Notes: generated by a model not told the origin, from the letters alone. Counted from the first letter of the stretch, positions 7,932-18,874 are shown. The stretch is DNA of 64,000 nt from CAWEWH01 sp963812775 (GCA_963812775.1 CAWEWH010000008.1:1-64000), one strand, 5' to 3'. Translations and numbers: made by a program.

Positions 7932-10900
7932 GCGACAATCTCCTCGCCTTCCCGCGCGAGCCAAAAGTCCCGAGCGAAGACGGCCCGCCGTCACCCGCCT
8001 ATGCCGAGCTTGCCGTCACCAGCAACTTCTCGTTCCTCAACGGCGCCTCGCGGCCGGAGGAGCTCGTCATCACCGCCGCGCTTTACAGCATGGCGGCGGT
8101 CGGCATCGCCGACCGCAACACGCTGGCCGGCGTGGTGCGTGCCTTCACGGCGCTCGATCATCCCGACCTGCCGCCCAAAAAGCCGAAGCTCCTCGTCGGC
8201 GCCCGTCTCGTCTTCACCGACGGCACCCCCGACATCGTCGCCTATCCGCAGGATCGCGCCGCCTATGGCCGGCTCTGCCGCCTTCTCAGCGACGGCAAGC
8301 TGCGCGCCAAGAAGGGCGAGTGCCATCTCACCATGCTGGACCTCGTCGCCTATGCCGACGGGCAGTTGCTCATCGTCATGCCGCCGCGCCGTTTCCATGC
8401 CAACGCCGTGCGGCGCACCCTCGACACCCTGAGCGGGGTGAGGCGAGGGGCGGTGTGGCTCGGCGCCTCCATGCTCTATGGCGGCGATGACCGCCGCCGC
8501 CTGGCGCGCCTTGCGGCGCTTGCCGACGACGCCCAAGTGCCGCTCATCGCCACCAACGACGTGCTCTATCACGATCCGGCCCGGCGCCCGCTGCAGGACG
8601 TGGTCACCTGCATCCGCGAGCATCTCACCATCGAGTCCGCCGGCCGGCGGCTGGAGATGAATGCCGAGCGGCACATGAAGCCGCCCGACGAGATGGCCCG
8701 CCTGTTCCACGAGGCGCCCGAGGCGCTGGCCGAGACGGTGCGGCTCGCCGCGCGTGTCGGCTTCTCCCTCGATCAGCTGAAATACTCGTATCCCGACGAG
8801 CCGGTGCCGCCGGGCTCGACGCCGCAGCAGCATCTCGAGCATCTCACCTGGGCGGGCGCCGCCGAGAAATATCCCGAGGGCCTTGATGACAAGGTGCGCG
8901 CCACCCTCGTCAAGGAACTGGCGCTGATCGCCGAGCTCGACATCGCGCCCTATTTCCTCACCGTGCACGACATCGTGCGCTTTGCCCGCTCCAAGGACAT
9001 CCTCTGCCAGGGGCGCGGCTCGGCCGCCAATTCCGCCGTCTGCTACGTGCTCGGCGTCACTGCCGTCGATCCCACCAAGGTCGATCTGCTGTTCGACCGC
9101 TTCATCTCAACCGAGCGGCGCGAGCCCCCCGACATCGACGTCGATTTCGAGCACGAGCGGCGCGAGGAGGTGATCCAGTACGTCTACGCGCGCTACGGCC
9201 GCCACCGCGCCGGCATCGCTGCCACCGTCATCACCTATCGGCCGAGGAGCGCCATCCGCGAGGTCGGCAAGGCGCTCGGCCTCACCGAGGACGTGACGGC
9301 GGCGCTCGCCCGCACCGTGTGGGGCGGCGAGGAGGACGACGTGCCCGACAGGCATGTGCGCCAGGCCGGGCTCGATCCCGACAATCCGGTGATCCGCCGC
9401 GCCGTGGCGCTGGCCGAGGAACTGATGGGTTTCCCGCGTCATCTGTCGCAGCATGTCGGCGGCTTCGTGCTGACGAGAGACCGCCTCGACGAGATGGTGC
9501 CGGTCGGCAACGCCGCCATGGACGACCGCACCTTCATCGAATGGGACAAGGACGACATCGACGCCTTGCGCATGATGAAGGTCGACGTGCTGGCGCTCGG
9601 CATGCTCACCTGCATCCGCAAGGCCTTCGACCTCATCGCCCGCCATGGCGGGCCGCGACTCACGCTCGCCGACGTGATGCTCACCGAGGACGAGCCGAGC
9701 GGGCGGGCCGTCTACGCCATGCTGTCGGAGGGCGACAGCCTCGGCGTCTTCCAGGTGGAGAGCCGCGCCCAGATGAACATGCTGCCGCGGCTCAGGCCGC
9801 AGAACTTCTACGACCTCGTCATCGAGGTGGCGATCGTCCGCCCTGGCCCCATCCAGGGCGACATGGTGCATCCTTATCTGCGCCGCCGGCAGAAGCTCGA
9901 CGACGTCGCGTATCCCTCGCCGTCGCCCGAGCACGGTCCTGCCGACGAACTCGTCGGCGTCCTCGGCCGCACCCTCGGCGTGCCGCTCTTCCAGGAGCAG
10001 GCCATGAGCCTCGCCATGGTGGCGGCCAAATTCACCCCCGAGGAAGCCAATCGTCTGCGCCGCGCCATGGCCACCTTCCGGCACGTCGGCACCATCCACA
10101 CGTTTCGCGACAAGCTCGTCGACGGCATGGTGGTGCGCGGCTACGCGCGCGATTTCGCCGAGCGCTGCTTCAAGCAGATCGAGGGTTTCGGCAATTACGG
10201 CTTTCCCGAAAGCCACGCCGCGAGCTTCGCCGGCCTCGTCTATGTGTCATCGTGGATAAAATGCCACCATCCGGCGGCCTTCGCGTGCGCGCTCTTGAAC
10301 GCGCAGCCGATGGGCTTTTACGCGCCGGCCCAGATCGTGCGCGACGCGCGCGAGCACGGCGTTACGGTGCTGCCCGTCGACGTGAATGTCAGCCAGTGGG
10401 ACAACACGCTGGAGGTTGTTGCGAGTTCACATACGGCGCCAACCCTCTCCCATCGGGAGAGGGTGCCGCCGAAGGCGGCGGGTGAGGGGCGCGAACCTCA
10501 AGAGATCGTAACCCCTCATCCGACCGCAAGAGCGGCCACCTTCTCCCCATGGGAGAAGGAACGCGCGCATCCGCGCGCGGAAGAAACCCTCGCTCTCCGC
10601 CTCGGCTTCCGCCAGGTCGGGAGCCTCAGCGAGGATGCGCTGAAGCCCCTCGTCGCGCGCCGCCAGGACGGTTACGGCGATCTCGAAGCCCTGGCGCGCC
10701 GCTCCGGCCTCGCCAAGCGGCATCTGCTCGTCCTTGCCGATGCCGATGCCCTGCGGTCGCTGGGGCTCAGCCGCCGCGACGGCCTGTGGGCGGTCAGGCG
10801 TCTCCCCGACGACAAGCCACTGCCGCTCTTTGCCGCCGCCGACGCCAACGAGCTCGGCGCTGATGCGGCCGTGGCGCTGCCCTTAATGGCGCGCTCCGAA

Positions 10901-11431
10901 GAGGTGGTGGCCGACTATCAGACCTTGCGCCTGTCGCTGAAGGGGCATCCCGTCGAGTTTCTCCGCGCCCGCCTCGCGCGCGAGCGGGTGCTCGCCTGCC
11001 GCGACGTGGCGGACGTCAAGGACGGCAGCTTCGTGCGCGCCGCCGGCGTCGTCCTGGTGCGCCAGCGGCCCGGCAGCGCCTCCGGCGTCATCTTCATGAC
11101 GCTCGAGGACGAGACCGGCATCGTCAACGTCGTCGTCTGGCCGGCCGTCATGAAGCGCTACCGCCGCGAGGTCATGGGCTCGCGCCTCATCGTCATCGAA
11201 GGCCGCATCCAGAAGAGCCCCGAAGGCGTCGTGCATCTCGTGGCCCAGCGCCTTATCGACCGCACCCGCGATCTGGCGCTGCTTTCAACGCACCCGTCGG
11301 ACTTCGCCGTGCCGCAATCGCGCGCCGACGAGGTGCGCCATCCCGGCCACGATCAGCGCGAGGACGCGCGCCCCCATCACCGCCATCCCCGCGACGTGCG
11401 CATCCTGCCGAAGTCGCGGGATTTTCATTGA
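7928..11431 (+). CDS. dnaE2: DnaE2, error-prone DNA polymerase III alpha subunit (ImuC), with in-frame insertion
   Basis: A 1167-residue C-family polymerase that performs SOS translesion synthesis with ImuA/ImuB. It has the N-terminal PHP domain (ELAVTSNFSFLNGASRPEEL), the polymerase active-site segment PPDIDVDFEHERREEVIQYV near residue 400, the fingers (FGNYGFPESHAASFAGLVY), and a C-terminal OB domain ending in HPRDVRILPKSRDFH, the usual DnaE2 end. ATG 7928 overlaps the imuB stop (ATGA). The oddity is residues about 830-888: between SQWDNTLE and ALRLGFRQVG, which are normally adjacent or nearly so, there are about 58 extra residues encoded by palindromic repeat DNA. The frame stays open through it. 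Whether activity is kept is unknown; the insertion lies after the polymerase core, in or near the helix-hairpin-helix region. Confidence 0.93.
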   Translation: MSDNLLAFPREPKVPSEDGPPSPAYAELAVTSNFSFLNGASRPEELVITAALYSMAAVGIADRNTLAGVVRAFTALDHPDLPPKKPKLLVGARLVFTDGTPDIVAYPQDRAAYGRLCRLLSDGKLRAKKGECHLTMLDLVAYADGQLLIVMPPRRFHANAVRRTLDTLSGVRRGAVWLGASMLYGGDDRRRLARLAALADDAQVPLIATNDVLYHDPARRPLQDVVTCIREHLTIESAGRRLEMNAERHMKPPDEMARLFHEAPEALAETVRLAARVGFSLDQLKYSYPDEPVPPGSTPQQHLEHLTWAGAAEKYPEGLDDKVRATLVKELALIAELDIAPYFLTVHDIVRFARSKDILCQGRGSAANSAVCYVLGVTAVDPTKVDLLFDRFISTERREPPDIDVDFEHERREEVIQYVYARYGRHRAGIAATVITYRPRSAIREVGKALGLTEDVTAALARTVWGGEEDDVPDRHVRQAGLDPDNPVIRRAVALAEELMGFPRHLSQHVGGFVLTRDRLDEMVPVGNAAMDDRTFIEWDKDDIDALRMMKVDVLALGMLTCIRKAFDLIARHGGPRLTLADVMLTEDEPSGRAVYAMLSEGDSLGVFQVESRAQMNMLPRLRPQNFYDLVIEVAIVRPGPIQGDMVHPYLRRRQKLDDVAYPSPSPEHGPADELVGVLGRTLGVPLFQEQAMSLAMVAAKFTPEEANRLRRAMATFRHVGTIHTFRDKLVDGMVVRGYARDFAERCFKQIEGFGNYGFPESHAASFAGLVYVSSWIKCHHPAAFACALLNAQPMGFYAPAQIVRDAREHGVTVLPVDVNVSQWDNTLEVVASSHTAPTLSHRERVPPKAAGEGREPQEIVTPHPTARAATFSPWEKERAHPRAEETLALRLGFRQVGSLSEDALKPLVARRQDGYGDLEALARRSGLAKRHLLVLADADALRSLGLSRRDGLWAVRRLPDDKPLPLFAAADANELGADAAVALPLMARSEEVVADYQTLRLSLKGHPVEFLRARLARERVLACRDVADVKDGSFVRAAGVVLVRQRPGSASGVIFMTLEDETGIVNVVVWPAVMKRYRREVMGSRLIVIEGRIQKSPEGVVHLVAQRLIDRTRDLALLSTHPSDFAVPQSRADEVRHPGHDQREDARPHHRHPRDVRILPKSRDFH
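10418..10585. repeat. Palindromic repeat element inserted in frame inside dnaE2
   Basis: Four inverted repeats follow one another: ACCCTCTCCCATCGGGAGAGGGT (arms at 10442-10450 and 10456-10464), GCCGCC-GAA-GGCGGC (10465-10479), TTCTCCC-CAT-GGGAGAA (10541-10557) and GCGCG-CATC-CGCGC (10564-10577). The segment CGACCGCAAGAGCGGCCACCTT resembles intergenic DNA at about 30246-30273 (CGACCGGCCGCAAGAGCGG...). This is the make-up of the short multicopy intergenic repeats common in Alphaproteobacteria. Here it sits inside a coding sequence without breaking the frame. Confidence 0.75.
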
Positions 11432-11437
11432 ACGGGG

Positions 11438-12616
11438 CTACGCCGCCCTTCGCTCCAGCACGCGAGCGAGCCGCCGCACCGCTTCCTCGATGTCGGCGCG
11501 CTTGCGCAGGAAGCACAGCCGGAAGAAGGCCTCGCCGCCCACCCCGAAGGCGGTGCCGGGCGCCACCCCGACATTGGCCTCGTCGACGAGATCGAGCGCG
11601 TAGCGACGCGTGTCGCGCACGCCGTCGATACTGAAGAACAGGTAGAACGAGCCCTGCGGCGGCGCGAAGCTGACGGCACCGGTCGCCGCAAGGCCCTGGC
11701 AGATGATGTCGCGGCCAGCCTTGGCGCGGGCGATCTGCTCGGCGACGAACGCTTCGCCGTGATCGAGCGCCGCGATGCCGGCGCGCTGCATGAAGACGGC
11801 GACCCCGGAGGTGGAATACTGCACCAGGTTCTCGACGGTCTCGCCGAGCGCCGGATCGCATTCGATCCAGCCGACGCGCCAGCCGGTCATCGCCCAGTTC
11901 TTCGAGAAGGTCTGAATGAAGATGACGCGGTCGCCCTCCTCCATCACGTCGCGGAACGACGGCGCAACAGGGCTGCCGTCGTAGACGAAGCGGCCGTAGA
12001 TCTCGTCGGCGATGATCCACAGGCCGTGGCGGCGCGCCAGATCGAGCACCGCCTTGAGATCGTCATGGCTCGCCACCCAGCCGGTCGGGTTGGCCGGTGA
12101 GTTGACGAGGATGGCGTGCGTCTTGTTGCCGACCGCCGCCTTGATGCGGTCCATGTCGAGTGTCCAGCCGTTCGGCGAGAAATGCATCGGCACGTCCACA
12201 GCCCGCGCCCCGGCGATGCCGGCCGCCGCCGCAAGGTTGGGCCAGGCCGGCGAGGGCACGATGACCTCGTCGCCGTTGCCGGCAACGATGCGGCTCGCCG
12301 TCTGCAGCGCGTGCATTCCCGAGCCGGTGACGAAGAAGCGCTCGCTCGACACCGGCTTGCCATAGAGGCGCGTGATGTAGCGCGCCAAGGCCTCGCGCAG
12401 CTTAGGAATGCCGCGCTGCCAGGTGTAGAACGTGTCGCCCTCCTCGAGGGCTTGCGCGGCCTCGCGACGGATGAAGTCCGGCGTGACGAGATCGCCTTCG
12501 CCCACATAGAGCGGGATCAACCCCTCGCGGCCGCGGGCATGAAACGCCACCTCGACGATGCCGCTCGGCGGCGCCTCGCGCGCTTCGCGCCGCACGAAGG
12601 AGGTGAGATCCGTCAT
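11438..12616 (-). CDS. Class I/II PLP-dependent aminotransferase
   Basis: A 392-residue fold-type I aminotransferase. The PLP Schiff-base lysine is Lys239 in TFSKNWAMTGWRVGW; NSPANPTGW and IADEIYGRFVYDG supply the cofactor-contacting Asn and Asp/Tyr; FRLCFLRKRADIEEAVRRL holds the C-terminal substrate-carboxylate Arg. It should transfer an amino group between an amino acid and a 2-oxo acid; the substrate is not evident. ATG 12616 (MTDLTSFVRRE) was preferred to the longer frame from 12676 because the family N-terminus begins there. It converges with dnaE2 with 6 bases between and stands alone, about 100 bases from the next gene. Confidence 0.88.
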   Translation of the reverse strand: MTDLTSFVRREAREAPPSGIVEVAFHARGREGLIPLYVGEGDLVTPDFIRREAAQALEEGDTFYTWQRGIPKLREALARYITRLYGKPVSSERFFVTGSGMHALQTASRIVAGNGDEVIVPSPAWPNLAAAAGIAGARAVDVPMHFSPNGWTLDMDRIKAAVGNKTHAILVNSPANPTGWVASHDDLKAVLDLARRHGLWIIADEIYGRFVYDGSPVAPSFRDVMEEGDRVIFIQTFSKNWAMTGWRVGWIECDPALGETVENLVQYSTSGVAVFMQRAGIAALDHGEAFVAEQIARAKAGRDIICQGLAATGAVSFAPPQGSFYLFFSIDGVRDTRRYALDLVDEANVGVAPGTAFGVGGEAFFRLCFLRKRADIEEAVRRLARVLERRAA

Positions 12617-12716
12617 CGAGCCTCCGTTGACTAGGGTCACCGCCTCATAGCAGCTGGACGGCCGCCCGCCTATCAAACCTGGCGATCCTCCGGATCAGAT
12701 TTCGTGAAGCGGCGAC

Positions 12717-14024
12717 CTACTCGGCCGCCTCGGGCGGCAACTCCGGCGCCTTGCCGAAGGTGGCGCGCGCCGCCGCCGCCCAGCGCTGCTGGCCTTGCTT
12801 CTGCAGCTCGGTCGCCTTGCCCTCCTCGGCCAGCAGCCGGCTCATGGCTTTGAACACCGGGATGTCGGCGTCGGCCGGCGCTTTCATGAAGGTCTTGCGC
12901 GCCATGGCCTTGGCGATATAGGGCTCGAGCTCGGCCATCTTGCGCCGCTGATGCGCGGCCTCGCGCGCCTTGAATTCCGGCAGCACCTCCTGGCCGAACA
13001 GCTTCAGCGCCTCGCAGATGTGCTCGTGCGTGTTGCGGCCGCTCTGCTGGATGAAGGCCACCTGGTCGACGCCCGTGGCCTCGAAGGCGGCGAGATGCCG
13101 GCGCAGATCGTCCGGCGTGCCGATGCCGCGTCCCGGGCCGGCGCCGTCGGGCAGCGCGCTCTTGGCCTTCTCGAAATTCGCCCAGATGTCGGTGCGGCCC
13201 GGCCTGTGCTCGCCGAACACGTAGTGATGCGCCAGCGCATAGCCGAAGAAGCGGAAGCCGTCGCCGCCGCGCCGGCGCGCCTCCTCGCGGTCATGGTGCA
13301 CGGAGAAGCCCGTCACCATGGCGATGTTGGGGTTCACCGCATGCCCGATCGGCACGCACTCCTCCTTGAAGATGCGGTAATAGTCGTCGACCCATTGCTT
13401 GGCTTCGGTCGGGTCGATGAACGCGAAGGTCAGCGCGCCGATGCCGAGGCGCGCCGCAAGCTTGATGGTCTCGCGGTTCGAGCAGGCGACCCACACGGGC
13501 GGATGCGGCTTCTGCAGCGGCTTCGGCACGACGTTGCGGCACGGCATGTCGAAGTATTGGCCGTTGAATCCGGGATAGGGATTCATCACCATCATGTTGA
13601 GGCACTGCTCGAGCCCCTCGCGCCACATGTCGCGCTTCGCGGCGAACGGCACGCCGAAGCCGCCCATCTCCATCAGCGAGGCCGACTCGCCGGTGCCGAA
13701 TTCCACCCGGCCGTTGGACACGAGATCGAGCGCCGCGATGCGCTCGGCGACGCGGGCTGGATGGTTGTAATTTGGCGGCATCAGCACGATGCCGTGGCCG
13801 AGGCGGATGGTCTTGGTGCGCTGCGAGCAGGCCGCCAGGAACACCTCGGGTGCCGGCGAGTGCGAATACTCCTCGAGGAAGTGATGCTCGACCTCCCAGG
13901 CGTAGTCGATGCCGAGCTTATCGGCGAGCTCAACCTGGTCGAGGGCCTGTTGATAGAGCCGGTGCTCGTCGCCGTCGTTCCAGGGGCGCGGCAGCTGATG
14001 CTCGTAGAATAGACCGAATTTCAT
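12717..14024 (-). CDS. LLM-class flavin-dependent oxidoreductase
   Basis: A 435-residue bacterial luciferase-like monooxygenase with a TIM-barrel fold that uses reduced FMN or F420-type flavin. Typical parts: MKFGLFYEHQLPRPW, AWEVEHHFLEEYSHSP, TIRLGHGIVLMPPNYNHPARVAERIAALD, the VEFGTGES loop, and PKPLQKPHPPVWVACSN. The C-terminal 100 residues (KMAELEPYIAKAMARK onwards) are an extra helical part seen in the longer members. It is probably an alkane/alkanal-type or other small-molecule monooxygenase, but the sequence does not tell the substrate. A palindromic repeat lies between it and mscL. Confidence 0.85.
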   Translation of the reverse strand: MKFGLFYEHQLPRPWNDGDEHRLYQQALDQVELADKLGIDYAWEVEHHFLEEYSHSPAPEVFLAACSQRTKTIRLGHGIVLMPPNYNHPARVAERIAALDLVSNGRVEFGTGESASLMEMGGFGVPFAAKRDMWREGLEQCLNMMVMNPYPGFNGQYFDMPCRNVVPKPLQKPHPPVWVACSNRETIKLAARLGIGALTFAFIDPTEAKQWVDDYYRIFKEECVPIGHAVNPNIAMVTGFSVHHDREEARRRGGDGFRFFGYALAHHYVFGEHRPGRTDIWANFEKAKSALPDGAGPGRGIGTPDDLRRHLAAFEATGVDQVAFIQQSGRNTHEHICEALKLFGQEVLPEFKAREAAHQRRKMAELEPYIAKAMARKTFMKAPADADIPVFKAMSRLLAEEGKATELQKQGQQRWAAAARATFGKAPELPPEAAE

Positions 14025-14057
14025 GGCGTTGTTCCGAGCGTGTGTGGGCCAGCTTTA

Positions 14058-14105
14058 GCGCATGATCCCGAAAAGTGTGAGCGGTTTTCGGACAAGATCA
14101 TGCGC
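14058..14105. repeat. GCGCATGATC palindromic repeat, copy 1
   Basis: GCGCATGATC (14058-14067) and GATCATGCGC (14096-14105) are exact reverse complements; inside them CCGAAAA (14068-14074) pairs with TTTTCGG (14085-14091). A nearly identical element is at 30113-30160, and partial forms are at about 30169-30192, 21237-21280 and 46024-46062. This is a short multicopy intergenic palindrome that I recognise from Rhizobiales genomes. It lies between the LLM and mscL genes. Confidence 0.85.
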
Positions 14106-14138
14106 CAGATCAAGCGCATGGACACCGTGGGGCAAGGC

Positions 14139-14552
14139 TCAGGCGCGCCGCGCCAGGAGATCGCGGATCTCGGTGAGCAGTTTTACATCCGCGGGCGCCT
14201 CGGGGGTCTTCTGCGGCTCGTCCTTGGCGCGCATGCGGTTGATGCCCTTGACGACGAGGAACAGCACCCAGGCGACGATGAGGAAGTTGACCGCCACGGT
14301 GATGAACTTGCCGTAGCCCAGCACCGCTCCCTGCTTCTTGGCCTCATCGTACGAGATGGCTGTGACGGTCTTGCTGAGGCGCAAGAAATAGTTGGAGAAG
14401 TCGAGGTCGCCGAAGAGCCAGCCGATGAGCGGCATGAACAGGTCGCTGACGACGGACGTGACGATGCCGCCGAACGCCGCCCCGATGATGACCCCGATGG
14501 CCAGGTCGACGACGTTGCCCTTGACGGCGAATTTGCGGAATTCCTCGAGCAT
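14139..14552 (-). CDS. mscL: MscL, large-conductance mechanosensitive channel
   Basis: A 137-residue inner-membrane channel that opens under extreme turgor to release solutes on hypo-osmotic shock. The N-terminal amphipathic helix and TM1 are classic (MLEEFRKFAVKGNVVDLAIG, GAAFGGIVTSVVSDLFMPLIG), the periplasmic loop follows, TM2 is ITVAVNFLIVAWVLFLVVKGIN, and the cytoplasmic helix ends LLTEIRDLLARRA. Length and layout are normal. ATG 14552 is the conserved start; the frame is open 10 residues further up, but that part is not MscL-like. Confidence 0.96.
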   Translation of the reverse strand: MLEEFRKFAVKGNVVDLAIGVIIGAAFGGIVTSVVSDLFMPLIGWLFGDLDFSNYFLRLSKTVTAISYDEAKKQGAVLGYGKFITVAVNFLIVAWVLFLVVKGINRMRAKDEPQKTPEAPADVKLLTEIRDLLARRA

Positions 14553-14670
14553 GGCGGACCCCTCTGTTTCTACAGGCAACAACGGGCGCGGCTAGCGGCC
14601 CGCCCTGTCGTCGATCGGGAGAAACTTAGGACTTGCACGACGGCGAGCCAAGCCATCAGGCTGCACAGCA

Positions 14671-15267
14671 ATGACGCTTGATCAAGCCGTGGCGTTTCTC
14701 GTCTTTGCGCTCGTCGCCGCCATCACGCCGGGGCCGAGCAACACGATGATCGTCGCGACCGGATCGGCGGTGGGCATATGGCGCGGCTTGCCGTGCCTGC
14801 TCGGCTCGTCGGTCGGCATGGGCACGCTGCTGTTCTGCAGCGCGCTCGGTCTCGGTCAGCTGGTCATCGGCCACCCCATGGTCCTCAAGGCGCTCAACTG
14901 GTGCGGCGCTGCCTTCCTGCTCTGGCTCGCCTGGAAGATCGCCACAGCAGGGCGCGCATCCGAGACGGCCGCCTCGAAGCCGGTAGGCTTCGTGGGCGCA
15001 GCCCTGTTCCAGTGGGTCAATCCGAAGGGCTGGCTCGTTGCCGTCGGCGCGGCCGGCACCTACCTGCAGGCAGCAGCCGACAATCCATTGGCTCAGGCGC
15101 TAGCCTTCGGCGTGCTGTTCTTCGTGGCGGCTTTCCCCAGCGGCCTCACCTGGCTCCTGCTCGGCGCCCTGCTGCAACGGCTGCTACGCGACGATCGTAG
15201 CCGGCGCATCTTCAACATCGTCATGGGATTGGCACTTGCGGCTTCGGTGGCGATGATTTTCCGATAA
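14671..15267 (+). CDS. LysE/RhtB-family exporter
   Basis: A 198-residue membrane protein of the LysE translocator family, which exports amino acids or related small molecules. Seen: TM1 with FLVFALVAAITPGPSNTMIVATGS (the PGP motif typical of the family), then GSSVGMGTLLFCSALG, ALNWCGAAFLLWLAWKI, FQWVNPKGWLVAVG (conserved NPK), and two further helices up to IFNIVMGLALAASVAMIFR. Six membrane segments are expected. It is divergent from mscL and converges on the frameshifted FadJ-type gene. No regulator is adjacent. Confidence 0.9.
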   Translation: MTLDQAVAFLVFALVAAITPGPSNTMIVATGSAVGIWRGLPCLLGSSVGMGTLLFCSALGLGQLVIGHPMVLKALNWCGAAFLLWLAWKIATAGRASETAASKPVGFVGAALFQWVNPKGWLVAVGAAGTYLQAAADNPLAQALAFGVLFFVAAFPSGLTWLLLGALLQRLLRDDRSRRIFNIVMGLALAASVAMIFR

Positions 15268-15317
15268 TCATCGCCCCGTGCGCTGCCGTCGTGCCCACGC
15301 GCAAGACGCCACCCGCG

Positions 15318-17555
15318 CTACGCCGCCTGCTTCGCCTGCTCGGCCTTGGGCTGGTCGTAGAAGCTCGTGCCCTCCTTGGCCATCTTGGCGAGCAGCCGGG
15401 TCGGCTTGAAGCGCTCGCCATACTTCTTCTGCAGACTTCTTGGCGAGCGCCACGAAGGCCTTGGCGCCCATGCCGTCGATGTAGGAGAGCGTGCCGCCGG
15501 TGTAGGGCGCGAAGCCGAAGCCGAGGATCGAGCCGACATCGGCCTCGCGCGGATCGGTGACCACGCCTCTCCTCGAAGCTGCGCGCCGCTTCGAGCGCCT
15601 GCGATGACGAGGAAGCGCTGCTTCAGCTCCTCGACGTCGAGCGCGTCGGGATCGAGCTTGGTCTTCTGCAGATCTCGGCGAGGCCCGGCCAGAGGCGCTT
15701 CTTGCCGCTCTCCGGATAGTCGTAGAAGCCCTTGCCGTTCTTGCGGCCGAGGCGGCCGCGCTTCACCACCATGCTCGTCGAGCAGCTGCTCCTGCGTCGG
15801 GATCGACCGCGTCTGGCGCCGACCTGCTCCTTGGTCGCCTGCAGGATCTTCAGGCGAGGTCGATCGCCACCTCGTCGTTGAGCGACAGCGGGCCCGACCG
15901 GCATGCCGGCCATCCTGCGCGACGTTCTCGATCATCGCCGGCGGCACGCCTTCGATGAGCATCAGATGGCCTTCGCGCATATAGGCGCCGACGCAGCGGT
16001 TGGCGTAGAAGCCGCGCGAGTCGTTGACGACGATCGGCGTCTTCCTGATGGCCCGCACGTAGTCGAGCGCCGCGGCGAGCGCCTCGTCGCCGGTCTTCTT
16101 GCCCATGATGATCTCGACCAGCATCATGCGCTCGACCGGCGAGAAGAAGTGGATGCCGATGAAGTTCTTCGGGCCGCGCGAAGCTCTGCGCGAGGAGGTG
16201 ATCGGCAGCGTCGAGGTGTTGGAGCGCGAAGATCGCGTCCTTGCCGATGACGGCTTCGCGCCTTGCGATCGCGTCGGCCTTCACTGCGCGGTCCTCGAAC
16301 ACCGCCTCGATGACGAGATCGACGCCCTTCGAGGTCGGCATAGTCGGCGGTGGGCTTGATGCGGGCGAGCAGCGCCTCGCGTCGCCTCCGGCTTGGCGCG
16401 GCCGCGCCGGATCTGGCCGGAGATCAGCTTGTCGGAATGCGCCTTGCCCTTCTCCGCCGATTCCTGGTCGCGGTCGATGAGCACGACGTCGATGCCGGCC
16501 TGCGCCGACACGTAGGCGATGCCCGCGCCCATGAAGCCGGCGCCGATGACGCCGATCTTCTCGAGCTGCGTCGGCGGCACGTCCGGCGGCCGCCGCGCGC
16601 CCTTGTTCAGCTCCTGCATGGAGACGAACAGCGAGCGGATCATCGCCTTCGCTTCCTTCGTCTGCAGGATCTTGGCGAAGTAGCGGCTCTCGACCTTGCA
16701 GCGCCGCGTCGATCGGCAGCTGCAGGCCCTCGAACACCGACTGCAGGATCGCTTGCGCGGCCGGGTAGTTGTCGTAGGTCTCCTTGCGGTAGATGGCGTT
16801 GGCGGCCGGCCAGATCTGCATGCCGCCCGGCGTGAACACGCGTGCCGCCCGGCAGCTTGAAAGCCTGTCCTCGTCCCAGGGCGCCTTGGCGCTGCCGCCG
16901 CCCTTGATCCAGTCCTTGGCCGCCTCGACGATGTCGTCGCGCGGCGACGAGCGCGTCGACGAGCTTCATGCCCTTGCGCCATCGGCCGACTTGACGCTGC
17001 TCGCCCTTGAACAGCATTCAGCGCGTCCTGGGCGTCGGACAGGCGCGGCACGCGCTGCGTGCCGCCGCCGCCGGGGAAAAGCCCGACCTTGACCTCCGGC
17101 AGGCCGACGCGCGGTCTTCTCGTCGTCGCCGCGACGCGGCCGTGGCAGGCGAGCGCGAGCTCGAAGCCGCCGCCCGAGCGCGAGTGCCGTTGATGCGGCC
17201 GCGAACGGCTTGCCGCAGGTCTCGAGCTTGCGGAAGATGCAGCGAGCCCTTGCGGATCTCCTCGAACAGCGTAACGCTTGGCTGCCGTCTCGCCCTTCGC
17301 CTTCACGGCTTGCCGTACTCGCCGCCGATGCCCTGGAGCATGGTGAGGTCGGCGCCGCCGGAGAAGTCGTCCTTGCCGGAGGCGATGACGGCGCCCTTGA
17401 CGGCCGGCGTCGGCGGCGATCTTGTCGACGATCGCCGTTCGAGCTCGCTCCATCATCTCGATGGTGAACACGTTCATCGAGCGGCCGGGCATGTCCCAGG
17501 TGACGATGGCGATGCCGTCGGCGTCGGTCTCGAAGCGGAAATTCTTGAGGTTCAT
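15318..17555 (-). pseudogene. FadJ-type 3-hydroxyacyl-CoA dehydrogenase/enoyl-CoA hydratase, densely frameshifted
   Basis: A bifunctional beta-oxidation enzyme: an N-terminal crotonase domain (starting MNLKNFRFETDADGIAIVTW at 17555), then an NAD-binding 3-hydroxyacyl-CoA dehydrogenase domain (EKIGVIGAGFMGAGIAYVSAQAG, a GxGxxG Rossmann motif) and C-terminal domains ending in KAEQAKQAA at 15318. Laid end to end the pieces give about 745 residues, normal for the family. Conserved stretches alternate between all three minus-strand frames every 30-150 bases: LSLNDEVAIDLA, RSIPTQEQLLDEH, KRGRLGRKNGKGFYDYPESG and KLDPDALDVEELKQRFLVI are each in a different frame from a neighbour. Both single-base insertions and deletions occur and there is little missense change, which points to uncorrected sequencing error rather than an old pseudogene. 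Confidence 0.85.
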
Positions 17556-17659
17556 TCCATCCTCCCGGGAAGAGCAAGGCGCTGCGCGCCACGGCGTGTC
17601 TGCGATCAATCTGCTCAATGACGATGCGCCCGCGCAGGGCGGGCGCATCGCGGCGCGCG

Positions 17660-18874
<1,215 letters not shown>

